Source: Pictodentalium vernedei
Taxonomy: Eukaryota; Mollusca; Scaphopoda; Dentaliida; Dentaliidae
Reading direction: 5' to 3'
NCBI GenBank assembly: GCA_031216915.1
Contig: CM062289.1
Span: forward strand, 387,230,674 to 387,294,673
Length of the DNA: 64,000 bases
Each line of letters begins with the position of its first letter. The stretch's first letter is position 1. The notes under the pieces were generated by a model that made no database searches, was not told where the DNA came from, and worked only from the letters and a program-made list of their open reading frames with translations. The position numbers were made by a program, and so were the translations under genes. Shown here piece after piece: positions 1 through 11,184 of the stretch.

Positions 1-412
1 TATTTTTGCTTCCAGCTGAACTTTAACCCCAAATGCAACCCTGGGAAGTGGAACAGCGCTTTTTCAGTGCAATAAGTTCAAATATTTCAGCAAAATGGCT
101 AATCATATTTTCAACATGGAAAGTAAAGTTTGGTCAATCTTTTATACTCATGTTGAGTGCAATGTGGGAAATAATGTTTGTGAATCTTCCTCTCGTCCCA
201 TTAGAATCTTTTGATTTATTACGTGCCTGTTCTTTGAAATACCCATCTACAGCAACACTAAACTGTGCGGAAAATAAAAATCTGTTCCGCACATGTGTGG
301 AACGGAAATCGTTAATGGACTATTTTTATAAAGAAGCGAAATTTCACTGGAATTTTCTACAAATCATATACCGCAATTACAATTTCAATTCGTAGCAGTA
401 GCTAAAAGTCGT
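1..412. other. Unassigned; one unrecognised 120-codon ORF
   Basis: An open frame runs at 33-395 on the plus strand. Its product has no motif I recognise, and it sits in AT-rich sequence surrounded by repeats. I see no splice or promoter context that would support a gene, so it is probably fortuitous. Confidence 0.3.
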
Positions 413-477
413 CCCCTGAGTTCCAATGTGTTCTATGTGCCAGTAGGCACATAGAACACATTGGAACCCAGAGGACG
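413..477. repeat. Short near-perfect palindrome
   Basis: The arms TTCCAATGTGTTCTATGTGCC and their reverse complement flank a 4-base spacer near 443. With a few mismatches the arms extend to about 34 bp (GTCGTCCCCTGAG on the left, CCCAGAGGACGA on the right). It is a fold-back or cruciform-prone sequence, probably the core of a small MITE. Confidence 0.8.
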
Positions 478-604
478 AAAGAGTAACACAGGTTCCCCTC
501 ACAAGTTTGGTTGGCGACAAAATGTGTTCTTTTTGGTGATAGTTATCAAATGAATGGTTGAGTGTCCTTAATAATTGTTTTACAGATGTGAAGGCATGTA
601 ATAA

Positions 605-761
605 ACACAGAATGACACGTGTGTGAATGAGTTAATCGATATGGCATGTGTGCCATCGCAGAAGGATAAAACTCGAGGCCTGCGTCCTCTCGTTCTATCC
701 TTCCGCGCTGGCACTCGTACCATATCGATTAACCCATTCACACATGCGTGTCGTTCTGTGT
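605..761. repeat. Fold-back element, ~70 bp arms
   Basis: The segment beginning ACAGAATGACACG is answered in reverse complement by the one ending CGTGTCGTTCTGT, with ATCGATATGG / CCATATCGAT inside both arms. The centre is near 683 and there are scattered mismatches. The two small ORFs across it are by-products of the palindrome. Confidence 0.75.
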
Positions 762-1340
762 ATATGCTGCATCTTTATGGGGGTCAGATTCAAGTTTGTT
801 CAAATCCCTGGGTTCATATTTAGGCTCCTTATCAAAGCCCAAATTTTAACTTAGTGTAATATGATGGAAATACTTTAAAAATCTTCTGATCCACCAGTGA
901 GAATCTTTTGATATTTAGTATTCAGCATCCTCATCGGAGCAGATTCAAGTCTGTTCAAATCAAGTCCCTGTGTTCATATTTGGGCTCCTTATCAGAGACC
1001 GAATGTTGACTTTATGTAATATGAGAAAAAAATTTTGAAAATCATCTTCTGACCCACCAGTGAAAATCTTTTGATATTCAGTAATCAGCATCCTTACGGG
1101 GGACAAATTTGTTCAAAACAAGTTCCTGGGTTCATATTTTGACTCCCGATGGGAACACAGATATAACTTGGTGCAATATGAGGAATACTATTTAAAAATC
1201 ATCTTATGATTCACATATGATAATCTTTTGATATTTAGTATTAAGCCTCTTTGTGGGGTCAGATTCAAGTTTGTTCAAATCAAGTCTCTTGGTTCATATT
1301 TGGGCTCCAGATGAGGAATAATCTTGGAAAATCCCTTCTT
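762..1340 (+). repeat. Core-repeat array, ~157 bp unit, about 4 units
   Basis: The motif AGATTCAAGTTTGTTCAAAT followed by GGGTTCATATTTGGGCTCC recurs at about 786, 941, 1104 and 1261. The same unit reappears at 32.3-33.2, 34.0-34.2, 34.8-35.0 and 35.2-35.3 kb, so it is a dispersed tandem-array family. Confidence 0.8.
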
Positions 1341-1990
1341 CCTATATCCAACTCGACTGTTAGATGATGTGGCAACTGAAAAATATTTCCCCTACTTTAT
1401 TCCGTACTGGGGTTAGAGTGTGTAAGCCCAATAGGTTAGACTCGGGAGTCTTCCCCCATGGGAAAACAAAAATTATTTTTCATGCCATTTGGAGCACCAA
1501 GAATACAGTTTTGAAGGCTCGAGTGGAAAGTGGAGAGGAACTAGAGCAAAACGACCCAAGAAATATGGGGAGAGTACACAAACCAGCTTTATGAATACAT
1601 GACTAACCTATTTCGGAAGGGGGGGGTAGTTCCCCCCCCCCCCCCCCCCTTGGCAATTTTGCTATGTCATCATCTCTTTTTTGGAAGCAAAGTTTAGGGG
1701 AAAATGAAATTTGAAGGATGAAGTGAAGGAGGGTTGTTCATTTCAAGTTTCCCCTCCACGAGGGGCAAAATTCAGGATAAAACAAGTCTTCAGCGTGCCA
1801 TACAACACACATCCCCCATCTAGTCCACTTGTGGCTCAATCGGTCCTTATCGGCGGCAACTGCATTATGTTCTTGGGCAAGACGCTTTACTGGTTGAGTG
1901 CTAGAAGCCACTATCAGGGCTTTCAAAAAAATAAGGGTGTCCTTGCAAAAGCCTATGTTTTCCCTGCTCATGTTTCATATTCAGTAAAAC
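1341..1990. other. Unassigned sequence with a G/C homopolymer pair
   Basis: Two short ORFs (1364-1594 and 1711-1998) encode nothing I recognise. A run of G near 1620 is followed by about 18 C at 1632-1649. I see no gene here. Confidence 0.4.
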
Positions 1991-2105
1991 GCAAGTAATG
2001 TTATTGTTTATATAAATTTGTTCTGTTACAATTTTGAAGAGTGCCTGTGGGCACTCTTGAGTAATTTGTAATAAAACAAATTTTGAATAACAAATTCAGA
2101 TCACT
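1990..2105. repeat. Imperfect fold-back centred at ~2047
   Basis: GAGTGCC and GGCACTC flank a 3-base centre. The arms continue with ACAATTTTGAA / TTGAGTAATTTGT and further AT-rich complementarity out to TAAATTTGTT / AACAAATTTT. Confidence 0.65.
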
Positions 2106-2119
2106 AAAAATAATCTAGC

Positions 2120-2355
2120 CCTCAACCAGTTAATCCTGATTGCCTATATGTGGGCATGGTGGCGCTGTATACTAAGGGGTGCTGCATGTCAATGGTGCAC
2201 TTTACTTCAACCTCTGTCTGTGCCGAGTTAGTATGTTGGGGAGTCCCACAGTTGCTTGACGGTTCTCTCATGATACTCCGGCTTCCACCCGTAAAACTTC
2301 CTGACATGTGATCCTGGCTGTTGAAAGGGTTGTTAAACCACAATAAAACAAATGA
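2120..2355 (+). mobile_element. V-SINE-like 3' domain (copy 1)
   Basis: The block from about 2258, GGTTCTCTCATGATACTCCG through ACCCGTAAAACTT to GTTGTTAAACCACAATAAA, aligns well with the reverse complement of 61262-61385. Both end in GTTAAAC-ACAATAAA plus an A-rich tail. The layout matches my memory of the V-domain of molluscan SINEs (RUDI-type). That identification is recalled, not searched. Confidence 0.5.
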
Positions 2356-2384
2356 CTTGAATGTTTAGATTCACATGACACAGT

Positions 2385-2590
2385 TGTGAGCAAGCCTGAA
2401 AATAGGCTATCTGTCATTTGCAGAATGGAGTCCCCAGAGGGTGAATTTGCTGATTTACAGTGAGCCAATTTATCTTCTGGGTACCCCTTTCTGTTTAGGC
2501 TTGAGGCCTTGATTCAGATTTGAGGTTCGCAGAGAGTAAATTTGGTGATGCTATCCTGCTGTGCACAAGGCTCAAAGTAAATGGAAGGAC
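2385..2590 (+). mobile_element. Degenerate hAT-type MITE relative
   Basis: CAAGCCTGAAAATA, then CTGTCATTTGCAGAATG and GTCCCCAGAGGGTGAATTTG, match the left part of the intact MITE at 29569-29811. The interior and right end have diverged, and no target duplication was recognised. Confidence 0.55.
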
Positions 2591-2749
2591 AATGACAGAC
2601 ACCAAACTTACTTTCACCTACACACTTTGAAATCCATAGGACATTTTGACCGACGCAAAATGCTCGATTTTAGAATCTGTTTTACAAACACTGGTAATTC
2701 GGCATAAACTTAACTCTTTGAACACTGGTGGTGTCTTCCATGTCAGTTG

Positions 2750-2945
2750 AAATGCAGCAATTAGAAGAGTCCATATTCATTATTTGTGGATAGACCAATC
2801 AATATTTTCAACGTGCAGTCATGGGGCTGCACGTTGAAAATATTGATTGGTCTAACCCACCCTTAAATTCACAGGCATTCTACTTAATGAGTATGGCGTA
2901 CCGTGTCCCCTGGCTGGTAAAACGGCCTCTCGTGTTCAGAGGGTT
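2750..2945 (+). mobile_element. MITE with a perfect 28-bp palindrome
   Basis: The arms TAGACCAATCAATATTTTCA... at 2791-2818 and their exact complement at 2827-2854 flank 8 bases. Surrounding sequence (GAGTCCATATTC upstream; CTACTTAATG, GGCCTCTCG downstream) recurs at 6530-6715 and, inverted and weaker, near 34390-34480. This is a dispersed MITE family. Confidence 0.7.
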
Positions 2946-2980
2946 AAATTCCATTGCGAATTAACAAGTCATTTCCTCAT

Positions 2981-5435
2981 TAGCTTAACCTGACAAAGTC
3001 AAGATAAGCTATTGCCATCACGCGTGCGGAAGTCTGTGAGTCTGTTCACATTTTCCTTTAGCACGGGCTACACCCCGCAGTTCTTGTCTGATCGTCACGA
3101 AATTTCATTTGCAGGTTTCGGGTCATGTCGAGATGAGAACGTCCCCTTTTGGTCGCGATCGGTCAACCGGTATGGCTGCCCGAGCCGAAAACCCGAACAC
3201 CATTAGCACAGTCTACAGGTCGTATTTATGAAGGGATTTCATTGTAACTTGGTAGGATGCCTCTGTATAATGCCTAGATGAGAACGTCCCCTTTTGGGCA
3301 TGATCTGTCAACCGAGATGGCTGCCCAAGCCCGAAACCCCAAAACTTTTAGCACAGTCTGCAGGTCATATTTATTGAGGAATTTCATTGTAACTTGGTGG
3401 GTTGACTTCATATAATGTCTAGATAAGAAAGTCCCCTTTTGGGCGTGATTGGGCAACTGTGACGGCTACAGGGGCCCGAAAACCTTTAGCACAGTTTACA
3501 GGTCATATTTATGAAGGGATTTCATTGTAACTTGGTAGAATGACCCCAAATAATGTCTAGATGAGAACGTCTCATTTTGATCGCGATCATTCAGCCTTGA
3601 TGGGTGCCCGAGCCCAAAAACCTTTAGCATAGGCAAAAGGTCATATTTATGGAAGGATTTCATTGAAACCTGTTAGGTTGACTCCATATAATGCCTAGAT
3701 GATGACATCCCCTTTTGGTCGTGATTGGTCAAATGTGATGGCTACAGGTGCCCGAAGCCCGAAAACCTTGAGCACAGTCTGCAGGTCATATTTATGAAGG
3801 GATTTCATTGTAACTTCGTAGGATCACTCAGATGATGCCCAGATGAGATTGCCCCCGTTGGTTGCGATCATTCAACCATGATGGCTGCCCGAGCCTGAAG
3901 CCCCAAAACCTTTAGCACAGTCCACAGGTCATATTTATGAAGGGATTTCATTGTAACTTTGTAGGTTGACTTCATATAATGTCTAGATGAGAACGTCCCC
4001 TATTGGACACGATTGGGCTACAGGGGCCCGAAGCCCGAAAACCTTTAGAACAGTCTACAGGTCATAATTATGAAGGGATTTCATTGTAGCTTGGTAGGAT
4101 GACTCCAAATAATGTCTAGATGAGAACATCCCCTTTTGGTCGCAATCATTCTGCCTTTATGGCTGCCTGAGCCCAAAGATCTCTAGCATAGTCTATAGGT
4201 CATATTTATGGGAGGATTTCGTTGTAACTTGTTAGGTTGACTCCATATAATGTCCAGATGATGACATCCCCTTTTGGTCGTGATTGGACAACTGTGATGG
4301 CTACAGGTGCCCGAAGCCCGAAAATCTTGAGCACTGTCTACAGGTCATATTTATGAAGGGATTTCATTGTAACTTCGTAGGATCACTCCAGATGATGCAT
4401 AGATGAGAATGTCCCCTTTTGGTTGCGATCATTTAACCATTATGGCTGCCCGAGCCCTAAGCCCGAATACCTTTAGAACAGTCTACAGGTCATATTTATG
4501 AAGGGATTTCATTGTAACTTGGTAGGTTTGACTTCATATAATGTCTAGATGAGAACGTCCCCTTTTGGGCACGATTGGGCAACTTTGACAGCTACAGGGG
4601 CCCGAAGCCTGAAAACCTTGAGAACAGTCTACAGGTCATAATTATGAAGGGATTTCATTGTAGCTTGGTAGGATGACTCCAAATAATGTCTAGATGAGAA
4701 CGTCCCTTTTGGCCGCGATCATTCAGCCTTGATGGCTGCCCGAGCCCAAAAACCTTTAGCATAGTCTATAGATCGTATTTATAGAAGGATTTCATTGTAA
4801 CTTGTTAGGTTGACTCCATATAATGCCTAGATGATGACATCCCCTTTTGGTCGTGATTGGTCGCCTGTGATTTATTTTAAAATAATTATATACCCGCTAG
4901 GCCCACTCAAAACCGACAATTCCATTAGGAAAAACGAATAATTAATATATTTGAGGTCAGATTCGGTATTTGAAGTCAGATTCGGTCAGATTCGATATAT
5001 AAGGAGACCCTATATAATGTCTAGATAAGAATGTCCCCTTTGGACGCAATTGGGAAACTGGCGGCTACAGGGGCCCGAAAACCTTTAGCACAGTCTACAG
5101 GCCATATTTATGAAGGGATTTCAATGTAACTTGATAGGATGACTCGTTTTGGAATAATTTCACTGTAACTTGGTAACTTTCGTTGATATACGTTAACTGT
5201 GAGGGCCACACACATTAACTGTGAGGTCATATTAACACACCCCTCAGCTCTTTAGTACAGTGTACACCTCATATTATTTTTATCAAAAACAGAGCATACA
5301 GGGAACAGAAATGAACATATTCCCAATTATCACAATTCTTGTCTTATTTCATAATCCTTTCATAAACATTGAACATTATCCTTTTCATCAAACACAACAC
5401 ACGAGTTTAGCTACAGTGTCATTGACAATTTCATT
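2981..5435 (+). mobile_element. Array element A (hairpin-bounded, Helentron/pearl-like)
   Basis: The element starts TAGCTTAACCTGACAAAGTC, a short hairpin whose 3' arm ends in ATAAGC. A tandem array of about 14 core repeats follows, each roughly 140 bp. Landmarks are GAGAACGTCCCCTTTTGG, AACCTTTAGCACAGTCTAC and GGGATTTCATTGTAACTTGG. It ends with GTTTAGCTACAGTGTCATTG, another hairpin. Element C at 48217 and the inverted element B at 15774 have the same ends and core. The ends and tandem cores fit non-autonomous Helentron/pearl elements of bivalves; no transposase is present. Confidence 0.65.
4866..5005. repeat. Unrelated AT-rich segment interrupting array A
   Basis: The array phase breaks after GTCGTGATTGGTC and resumes at ATATAATGTCTAGATAAG. 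Between them lies AT-rich sequence with a short direct repeat (GTCAGATTCGGTA, GTCAGATTCGGTC, GTCAGATTCGATA). Confidence 0.5.
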
Positions 5436-5449
5436 TAGTAATCACCATA

Positions 5450-5780
5450 TGTCAATTTACAATGTGTAAAGCAATATGTTGAAAATGACCTGCACCAAAT
5501 TAAAATGACCTGCACCAACTACTTGGGGCAGGACATTCTGACCTGCACTGGAAAAATAATTATTTCGAGCCTTGGCTGTGCAAGGTAGCATCACCAGATT
5601 CACCCTATGTGAACCTCGTTCTGCAGATGACAGTTTGCTTATTTTCAGCCTTGGTTGTGAGCCATTGAGGTTCACTGTGGAAGTTTTATTTGGTGTCAAA
5701 TCATTTGGCAGACCCTGCAGCCTCCAACCCCAAAACGATATAATTTTTGACATGTCAAAAGTGTGTTCAGAACATTGACC
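5450..5780. mobile_element. hAT-type MITE remnant (right half)
   Basis: GGTAGCATCACCAGATTCAC, GTGAACCTCGTTCTGCAGAT and GTTTGCTTATTTTCAGCCTT resemble the right half of the MITE at 29569-29811. A direct repeat ATGACCTGCACCAA occurs twice at about 5486-5518. The antisense ORF across it is a by-product. Confidence 0.5.
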
Positions 5781-6529
5781 AATTTACAGCTGGGTTGCTC
5801 AAACACTTATTGGTCACACACAGAATATCTCACCAGCTACCATCTTAGCTGCAATAAATAGACAATGCTCAACGACAAAAAATTCTCTAAAAGTTTTCAA
5901 TATTTACACCCCTCAGCCCATAACCCTCATCCGATCATTAGGTAATTCTAGATGCAGGCCTGGGTGACATGTACTGCTGGATGTCACTCCTGAGTTCTAA
6001 AAAAACGTGGCCACCTGTGGCCTTCTCTGATTTCTTTTCTCTAACCATTCGACACACCATACACCCCACGCCCCTCGGACGATGATTTCGTAATTGCGTA
6101 TGGTTGTTTAAGACAACTTCCAGATGTGAGCTGTTAAGATTTCGTCACATTTCAGAAAAATAGCCGCTGTGGTGGCTGTCTTTGATTTTATCGATTGTTC
6201 AATGTAGTTCTTTTGACACATCATACTGCCTGTAGCCCTCAGCTTTTGTGACTTCACATGTACGTAGGTGTTGAATGGAAAACGGTAAAACGGAGTCTTT
6301 GAGATCCAGATAATAACAGAGAAGGCGGATTGGCTATCGTTTTACGATATTAGAGGGGGGGGGGGGGGGGGTTGAAGGAAGAATAGAACGAACAAGAAAA
6401 TACACTGTAAATACTTTGGTAGCCAAGACTTAAAAACATCACACCCTGCCTTTGCCCAGCGAATTTATAGAGTAAACCTATTAAACCCTAAACCATGATG
6501 GTATTTACCAAATCGATTAAATAACATCA
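5781..6529. other. Unassigned, includes poly-G at 6355-6371
   Basis: I see no ORF of note, repeat unit or RNA gene. A run of about 17 G interrupts it. Confidence 0.4.
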
Positions 6530-6715
6530 AATGGAGGAGTCCATATTCGTATTTGGGGACAGACCAATAAATGTTTTCCGGCTGCATGTTGAAAATATTG
6601 ATTAATCAACCCCACACATTCACTTAGCAGCCAGCCTACTTAATGGAATTATGACGTATGTATTCTTGGACCGGAAAAGCGGTCTCTCGGGTCCAAAGAG
6701 TTAAATTTGTAGGGT
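6530..6715 (+). mobile_element. Diverged copy of the 2750-2945 MITE
   Basis: GGAGTCCATATTCGTATTTG, AGACCAATAAATGTTTTCC and TGTTGAAAATATTGATTAAT correspond in order to the copy at 2750. The palindrome is partly lost. Confidence 0.6.
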
Positions 6716-6734
6716 AGATTGAACAATTTCCCCG

Positions 6735-6962
6735 CGAGAACCCCGGTAAGTGATGCAGCGTGCGTTTACTGTGGTAAACAAGCTCGGATTTACTGTGGTA
6801 AAATAGGACTCAGTAACCAATGCTTGGGCGGAAGTCCTCTAAAATGGGCAACATTGGTATAAACGATCGAATAAACTTGACTTTATCTCCATGTCGCTAT
6901 TAGCCATTGCGCAGAAATATGTGATCTTAAACACCAATAAATAGGAGTTATTCGGAGTATTT
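6735..6962 (+). repeat. Direct repeat, copy 1 (~220 bp)
   Basis: Shared landmarks with 7180-7404 are ACTGTGGTAAACAAGCTC, TAAACTTGACTTTATCTCCA and AAATATGTGATCTTAAACAC. The spacing between copies is about 445 bp and no coding content is seen. Confidence 0.75.
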
Positions 6963-7179
6963 GGTCAGAGTATTGTCATTGATGGAGTTTGCATTTATTT
7001 CATTTTTACCATCCGTCACAGTAATGTGCACACTCGCATTATTTTTTTTCTGCGATAAACTGCGCAATCATACTATTATCCCTGGCATCTAATACCCCCG
7101 AATGTTGGTAACCTTTGGTGCAAGAAAGTCATGAATACATAATGGAGCTCCTTATAAAAATATAACGCGGTTTTCCCCT

Positions 7180-7404
7180 ACCCTATGGGAACCCCGGGAA
7201 GTGAAGCAGTGCGCGTTGACTGTGGTAAACAAGCTCTGCTCTTCTGGTAAAATAGGACCCAGTCACCAATGTTTGGAATGGAAGTTCTCTCAAATGGGCA
7301 ACATGGATATAAACGATTAACTAAACTTGACTTTATCTCCATGTTGCGGTCACGATTAGCCATTATGCAGAAATATGTGATCTTAAACACCAATAAATAA
7401 ATAA
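7180..7404 (+). repeat. Direct repeat, copy 2
   Basis: This is the second copy of 6735-6962, with about 80-85% identity by eye. The minus-strand ORF at 7178-7510 runs through it and is not supported as a gene. Confidence 0.75.
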
Positions 7405-8947
7405 ACTGCGTCGTGTATACTGTGTCTTGTCTCCAAATAAGCTCGTGTACCGGGATAATACTCGAGTATGCCAGGACATTAGATAGAGAGACAATGCAGC
7501 GGTATACCATGCTATCTTTCTATTTATAGCTGACCTCCATTTGGTTGGGGTGTGGTGGTGATATCAGCGGCTCCAGATCTCTCTGCGCTTTGGGTTATAC
7601 CCCCTCCACTCAAACGCACACACCACACCACACACACACACACACACACAAACACGTACTTAATCACAGACCTGAGATCCGCCTCCTTGCTGTTTTAAGT
7701 AAAGTTTTTTTCTCTAATCTACAGATTATTGAAATATTGCTGTTACTCAATAACTTGCTTTCCTCTGGGGGGGGGGGGGGGGGAGTTGCCGGAACATGGG
7801 TAGAGCCTTATCGGGTCTTTGGTGGTGCCAATGAGATGCTATTTTCACTCCATCCAAGTGGATTTGGTAAGATGTATACAATCTGCGCGTTTCCTATAGT
7901 ATGCTATGGTATTTATAGAGATGTGTGTTTACAGGGTATAAAGTTTGTGTGTGTGATAGAAGATTGATGGGAAAGGTGACAGTTTTTTTTAGACATTTCC
8001 CCTCGAAAAGGTTGAGGTTGCTTATGACGCTGCGACTTAATTGTGCGCACTCGACGTCTTAGAGACGTTGACCGCTGTTGATGTCCTCTATATAATTCAA
8101 CATCGGGCTGCTCGGGTATGGGTGCGTCGGGCTTCTCGTGTGGGAGTGAAATGGTTGTGCGCCCCCATTGGTTAACTATTGTCTCTCAGAACCATTACGC
8201 CACTTTGGGCTACATACATGTACCGTTGTGTGTTGTGGGTAGAACGTAATTGTAGGCCATGAAGTGTTGTTGGGTGTGTTTGGTTGGCTAGTACGGTAGT
8301 TTAAGATGTCTGTCTGCACATCTGCTGGTCTACTGATGTCTTTTGGTAATCTAACCACTTTATTCTTTATACTATCCTGCAGTAGCGATGGGTAAACCGT
8401 AATGTTAGGTCATGCTATGTTGTAGGATATGCTGGGTTGACTTGTGTGGTAGTATAGAATGGGCAGCCTAACCTCTGTTGCGATACTTTTAACTCTTAAT
8501 GATACTTAACTAACTCACCTAGTGCTCCAGAGTATCATATGGATATGGAATGCCAGGTCATGTGGTGACGTCGGCTATGCTTGGTTTCTAGTATCGTAGT
8601 TGAGTAATCTTATGAACTTTTAATACTGTATCGGTGCATTCACCTTTGCCTGTAATTGCCCGCGCAGCCCTTGGCCAAGGTGACGAGAGTGTGAATTCTA
8701 CCTACTTACCGTTAGAACAGATAAGCACGTACCGCGCACATATACACAAAAGAAGTACGGTACTAAGATGAGCGTATGTACATGTATGCGATAGTGCATG
8801 ATGTGACTCAAAAACATACAGTGAAAAGGAGGCGTTTTGGGGGAACTACCCAGCAGTTGTCTTGATTAAAATAAGGGAGGGCAGAAACCACCGAGTAGCT
8901 CAGAATAGCCACGGAAGCTTGATTAAAGAGCGCATTTAAATTAATTG
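7405..8947. other. Unassigned; (CA)n near 7610-7650 and poly-G at 7767-7783
   Basis: Apart from the CA microsatellite and a 17-base G run I recognise nothing. The 140-codon ORF at 7545-7967 is made of those low-complexity tracts. Confidence 0.4.
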
Positions 8948-10915
8948 AAGTCTCCCCGTACTTGACCTTTGCAATTGAACGTTATAGTGAGTGTACTCAG
9001 TACAGGATTAGTTCAGTATTATCTGACTTTGGGATCGATGCATAAATGTGTTCAACCATGTAATAGTTTGTCAATAACACAAACACACACAAGAACAGTT
9101 TTGCACTGTTTATCAGTCATTGTTAGTTGACTGACTCGTTCGGAGATAACAGCACATGGTTGGGAATCGTCCGTTTTTACATGTTATTAAGTGCTGTTCT
9201 ACAAAATACTCATTTGTGCAGTATTAGAGGGTCATGGGTGTACTATATTTGACTGTGCCCTAGTATAGTATTAATTGGTGTTGTTATGGAAGAAGTAGAA
9301 TGTCACTTGTCCCCCATACGTTGGGGGCGCGGCAGGGTTAAATATACCGTTCCTCGTAGCGTATTTTGGTGCCAAGTAGAGAAGTTTTAGGCTTAAGCAC
9401 TTTAAAGTTCGTGCGCTATCATTAATATTACTGCTGGTCGTGAGTGTAATAATGCGTCAGCAAATGCCCATGAGGGTTCCCTTTACCCGTTATGGGGGTT
9501 AGGCGCGCTCTTGGGTGCGGCCAAATTGGCTAAAGTGGCCAGTGAGAGGCTTAGTGGGAGTAGGTATAAATTTTAACCCTTTGCCCAGTATGCTGAAGTG
9601 ACTCGTTCTTGGCTCGATGAGTGTGGGTATTTATTTCAACCTTTTGCCAAGTACTGTTTTACAGTATTCAGTATTTCAGTATTCAATATTTATTTAGTAA
9701 TAAATGTACCTTAATAGCATACAATAAATTTGAAAGCATATGCGAGTTACAAATAGTGATACAAATTATAAACAATATGTATTGATTATGTGGTACAGAA
9801 ATTACAAGGAGAGGGCATAGCCAGATTGGCTGTCTACCTGCCATCTCCTTAATACAAGTCAGATTTATCTCTTGGAGATCTGCAGATCACAAAAATATGA
9901 TTTGTCTCTTTTAGTAAGTATTACTACTTGTTCTATGATATGTGGAATTAGCCAAATAAATTCACAATGTTCTGAGTATCCATCGCTTTCTGTTTAGTTA
10001 ATTTAAGGGGAATAAGAGCCAGAAGGCCTCATCTCACAGGAGGCAACCAGAATTCGGCGGGAGGCGCAGCAGGGTGACAACCAAAGATTCGTCAAAAATA
10101 CTGAACGACAATACAGAGACTGCCATGGCGAGCGAGACACCAAATCATCAGACACAGATCATCGTGTATCTTCCGAATTAGGTCGGGCGAGCCAATGTCT
10201 CACTGCTAAGTTTTCTTGACTCAATTGAAGTATTCAGAGAGTGACTGAAAAACGCTAATTGTTACATCACCATATCGCGCGCAAAGTCCACACTTCACGA
10301 GAAATTGCCTTCAAGCGATGGAGAAATAAGCTATTGACCGACAAAGTTATTGGTCGACAATGTTATTGGTCGACAAAGTGATGAGATTCAGAGTCAAGCA
10401 AGTATTTAATCAAACGTTACAATCATAGTTTGTCAGCCCGTGATCGACATATTAGTTATGTATTGCTCAAAGCTTCAGCCCATAAGTCATTGTTGACATT
10501 AGAGTGCATTGGTCTGAAGACAGTTAGGTACGCAATTCAGACTCGCATTGGTGATGCGATAGTTGGGTTATAACTTAGAACATATCGGCGACCTTGATAA
10601 AATGGATGGTCGATTAACTGTAATATATATAAGCATTATATGCGCCTGTGCTTTACAGTGAGTGGGGTTCGCCCATATTACTCGATTGATGCGGCACATG
10701 TGTTTACCGCTTTGTGGATGCAGCTCATATTATACGACCTGTAATATGTTTGATTTGTGATATCGTATTTGGCATGCGTAGTAGGCGATGACACTGGTGG
10801 AGGACCAAGGGTGAATGGTTTAGCTACCCGTTTCCTCCACCCACCCATAACCATCTTTCTAAGACTTGTCGGTGAATGCATGCTACAGTATTGCATGCAT
10901 GTGCTTTACTGAAAA
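8948..10915 (+). repeat. Dispersed repeat, copy 1 (interrupted)
   Basis: This non-coding segment matches the reverse complement of 50910-52365. Shared landmarks are GTACTTGACCTT, TCAGTATTATCTGACTTTGG, GGGGGCGCGGCAGGGTTAAA, GCGTCAGCAAATGCCCATGA and GGTAGCTAAACC/GGTTTAGCTACC near the far end. About 760 bp at 9662-10425 is present only in this copy. No ORF of consequence lies in either copy, so the family type is unknown. Confidence 0.75.
9662..10425. mobile_element. Insertion in dispersed repeat copy 1, type unknown
   Basis: This is absent from copy 2, where the flanks AAAACAGTACTTGG and GACAAACTAT are adjacent. It begins with AT-rich repeats (TATTCAGTATT) and ends near tandem GTTATTGGTCGACAA copies. 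I could not identify ends typical of a known class. Confidence 0.45.
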
Positions 10916-11180
10916 CTGATCGATTTGAATTAAATGACGCCGGGGCTGCTTTCCATTGAGTGGATGCAGCCCTATTATTAGGTCGGCACAAAGTTTAACG
11001 TCTAAGCTCGTATCAGTTTCCGGCATGCAATATAAATGAAGCGCGTATTAAAAGGCATGCTGCATCGTTGGAGGTACGCCCATTCTAATCATTGGACTGA
11101 GACCATCGTCTAGGTAACTAGCTGTCGACACTAAAGAAATATAGTCGTTCACTGAAAGCAACTGACTAGTCACCCAAATG
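10916..11180. other. Unassigned
   Basis: No feature recognised between the dispersed repeat and the non-LTR remnant. Confidence 0.4.
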
Positions 11181-11184
11181 AAAA

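Noticed and set aside
2981..5435. CRISPR-like interpretation of the tandem arrays
   Set aside because: Units are ~140 bp and contiguous without variable spacers, in a eukaryotic repeat context.
7545..7967. 140-codon ORF as a gene
   Set aside because: It is composed of a CA microsatellite, a poly-G tract and unrecognised sequence; no conserved motif.
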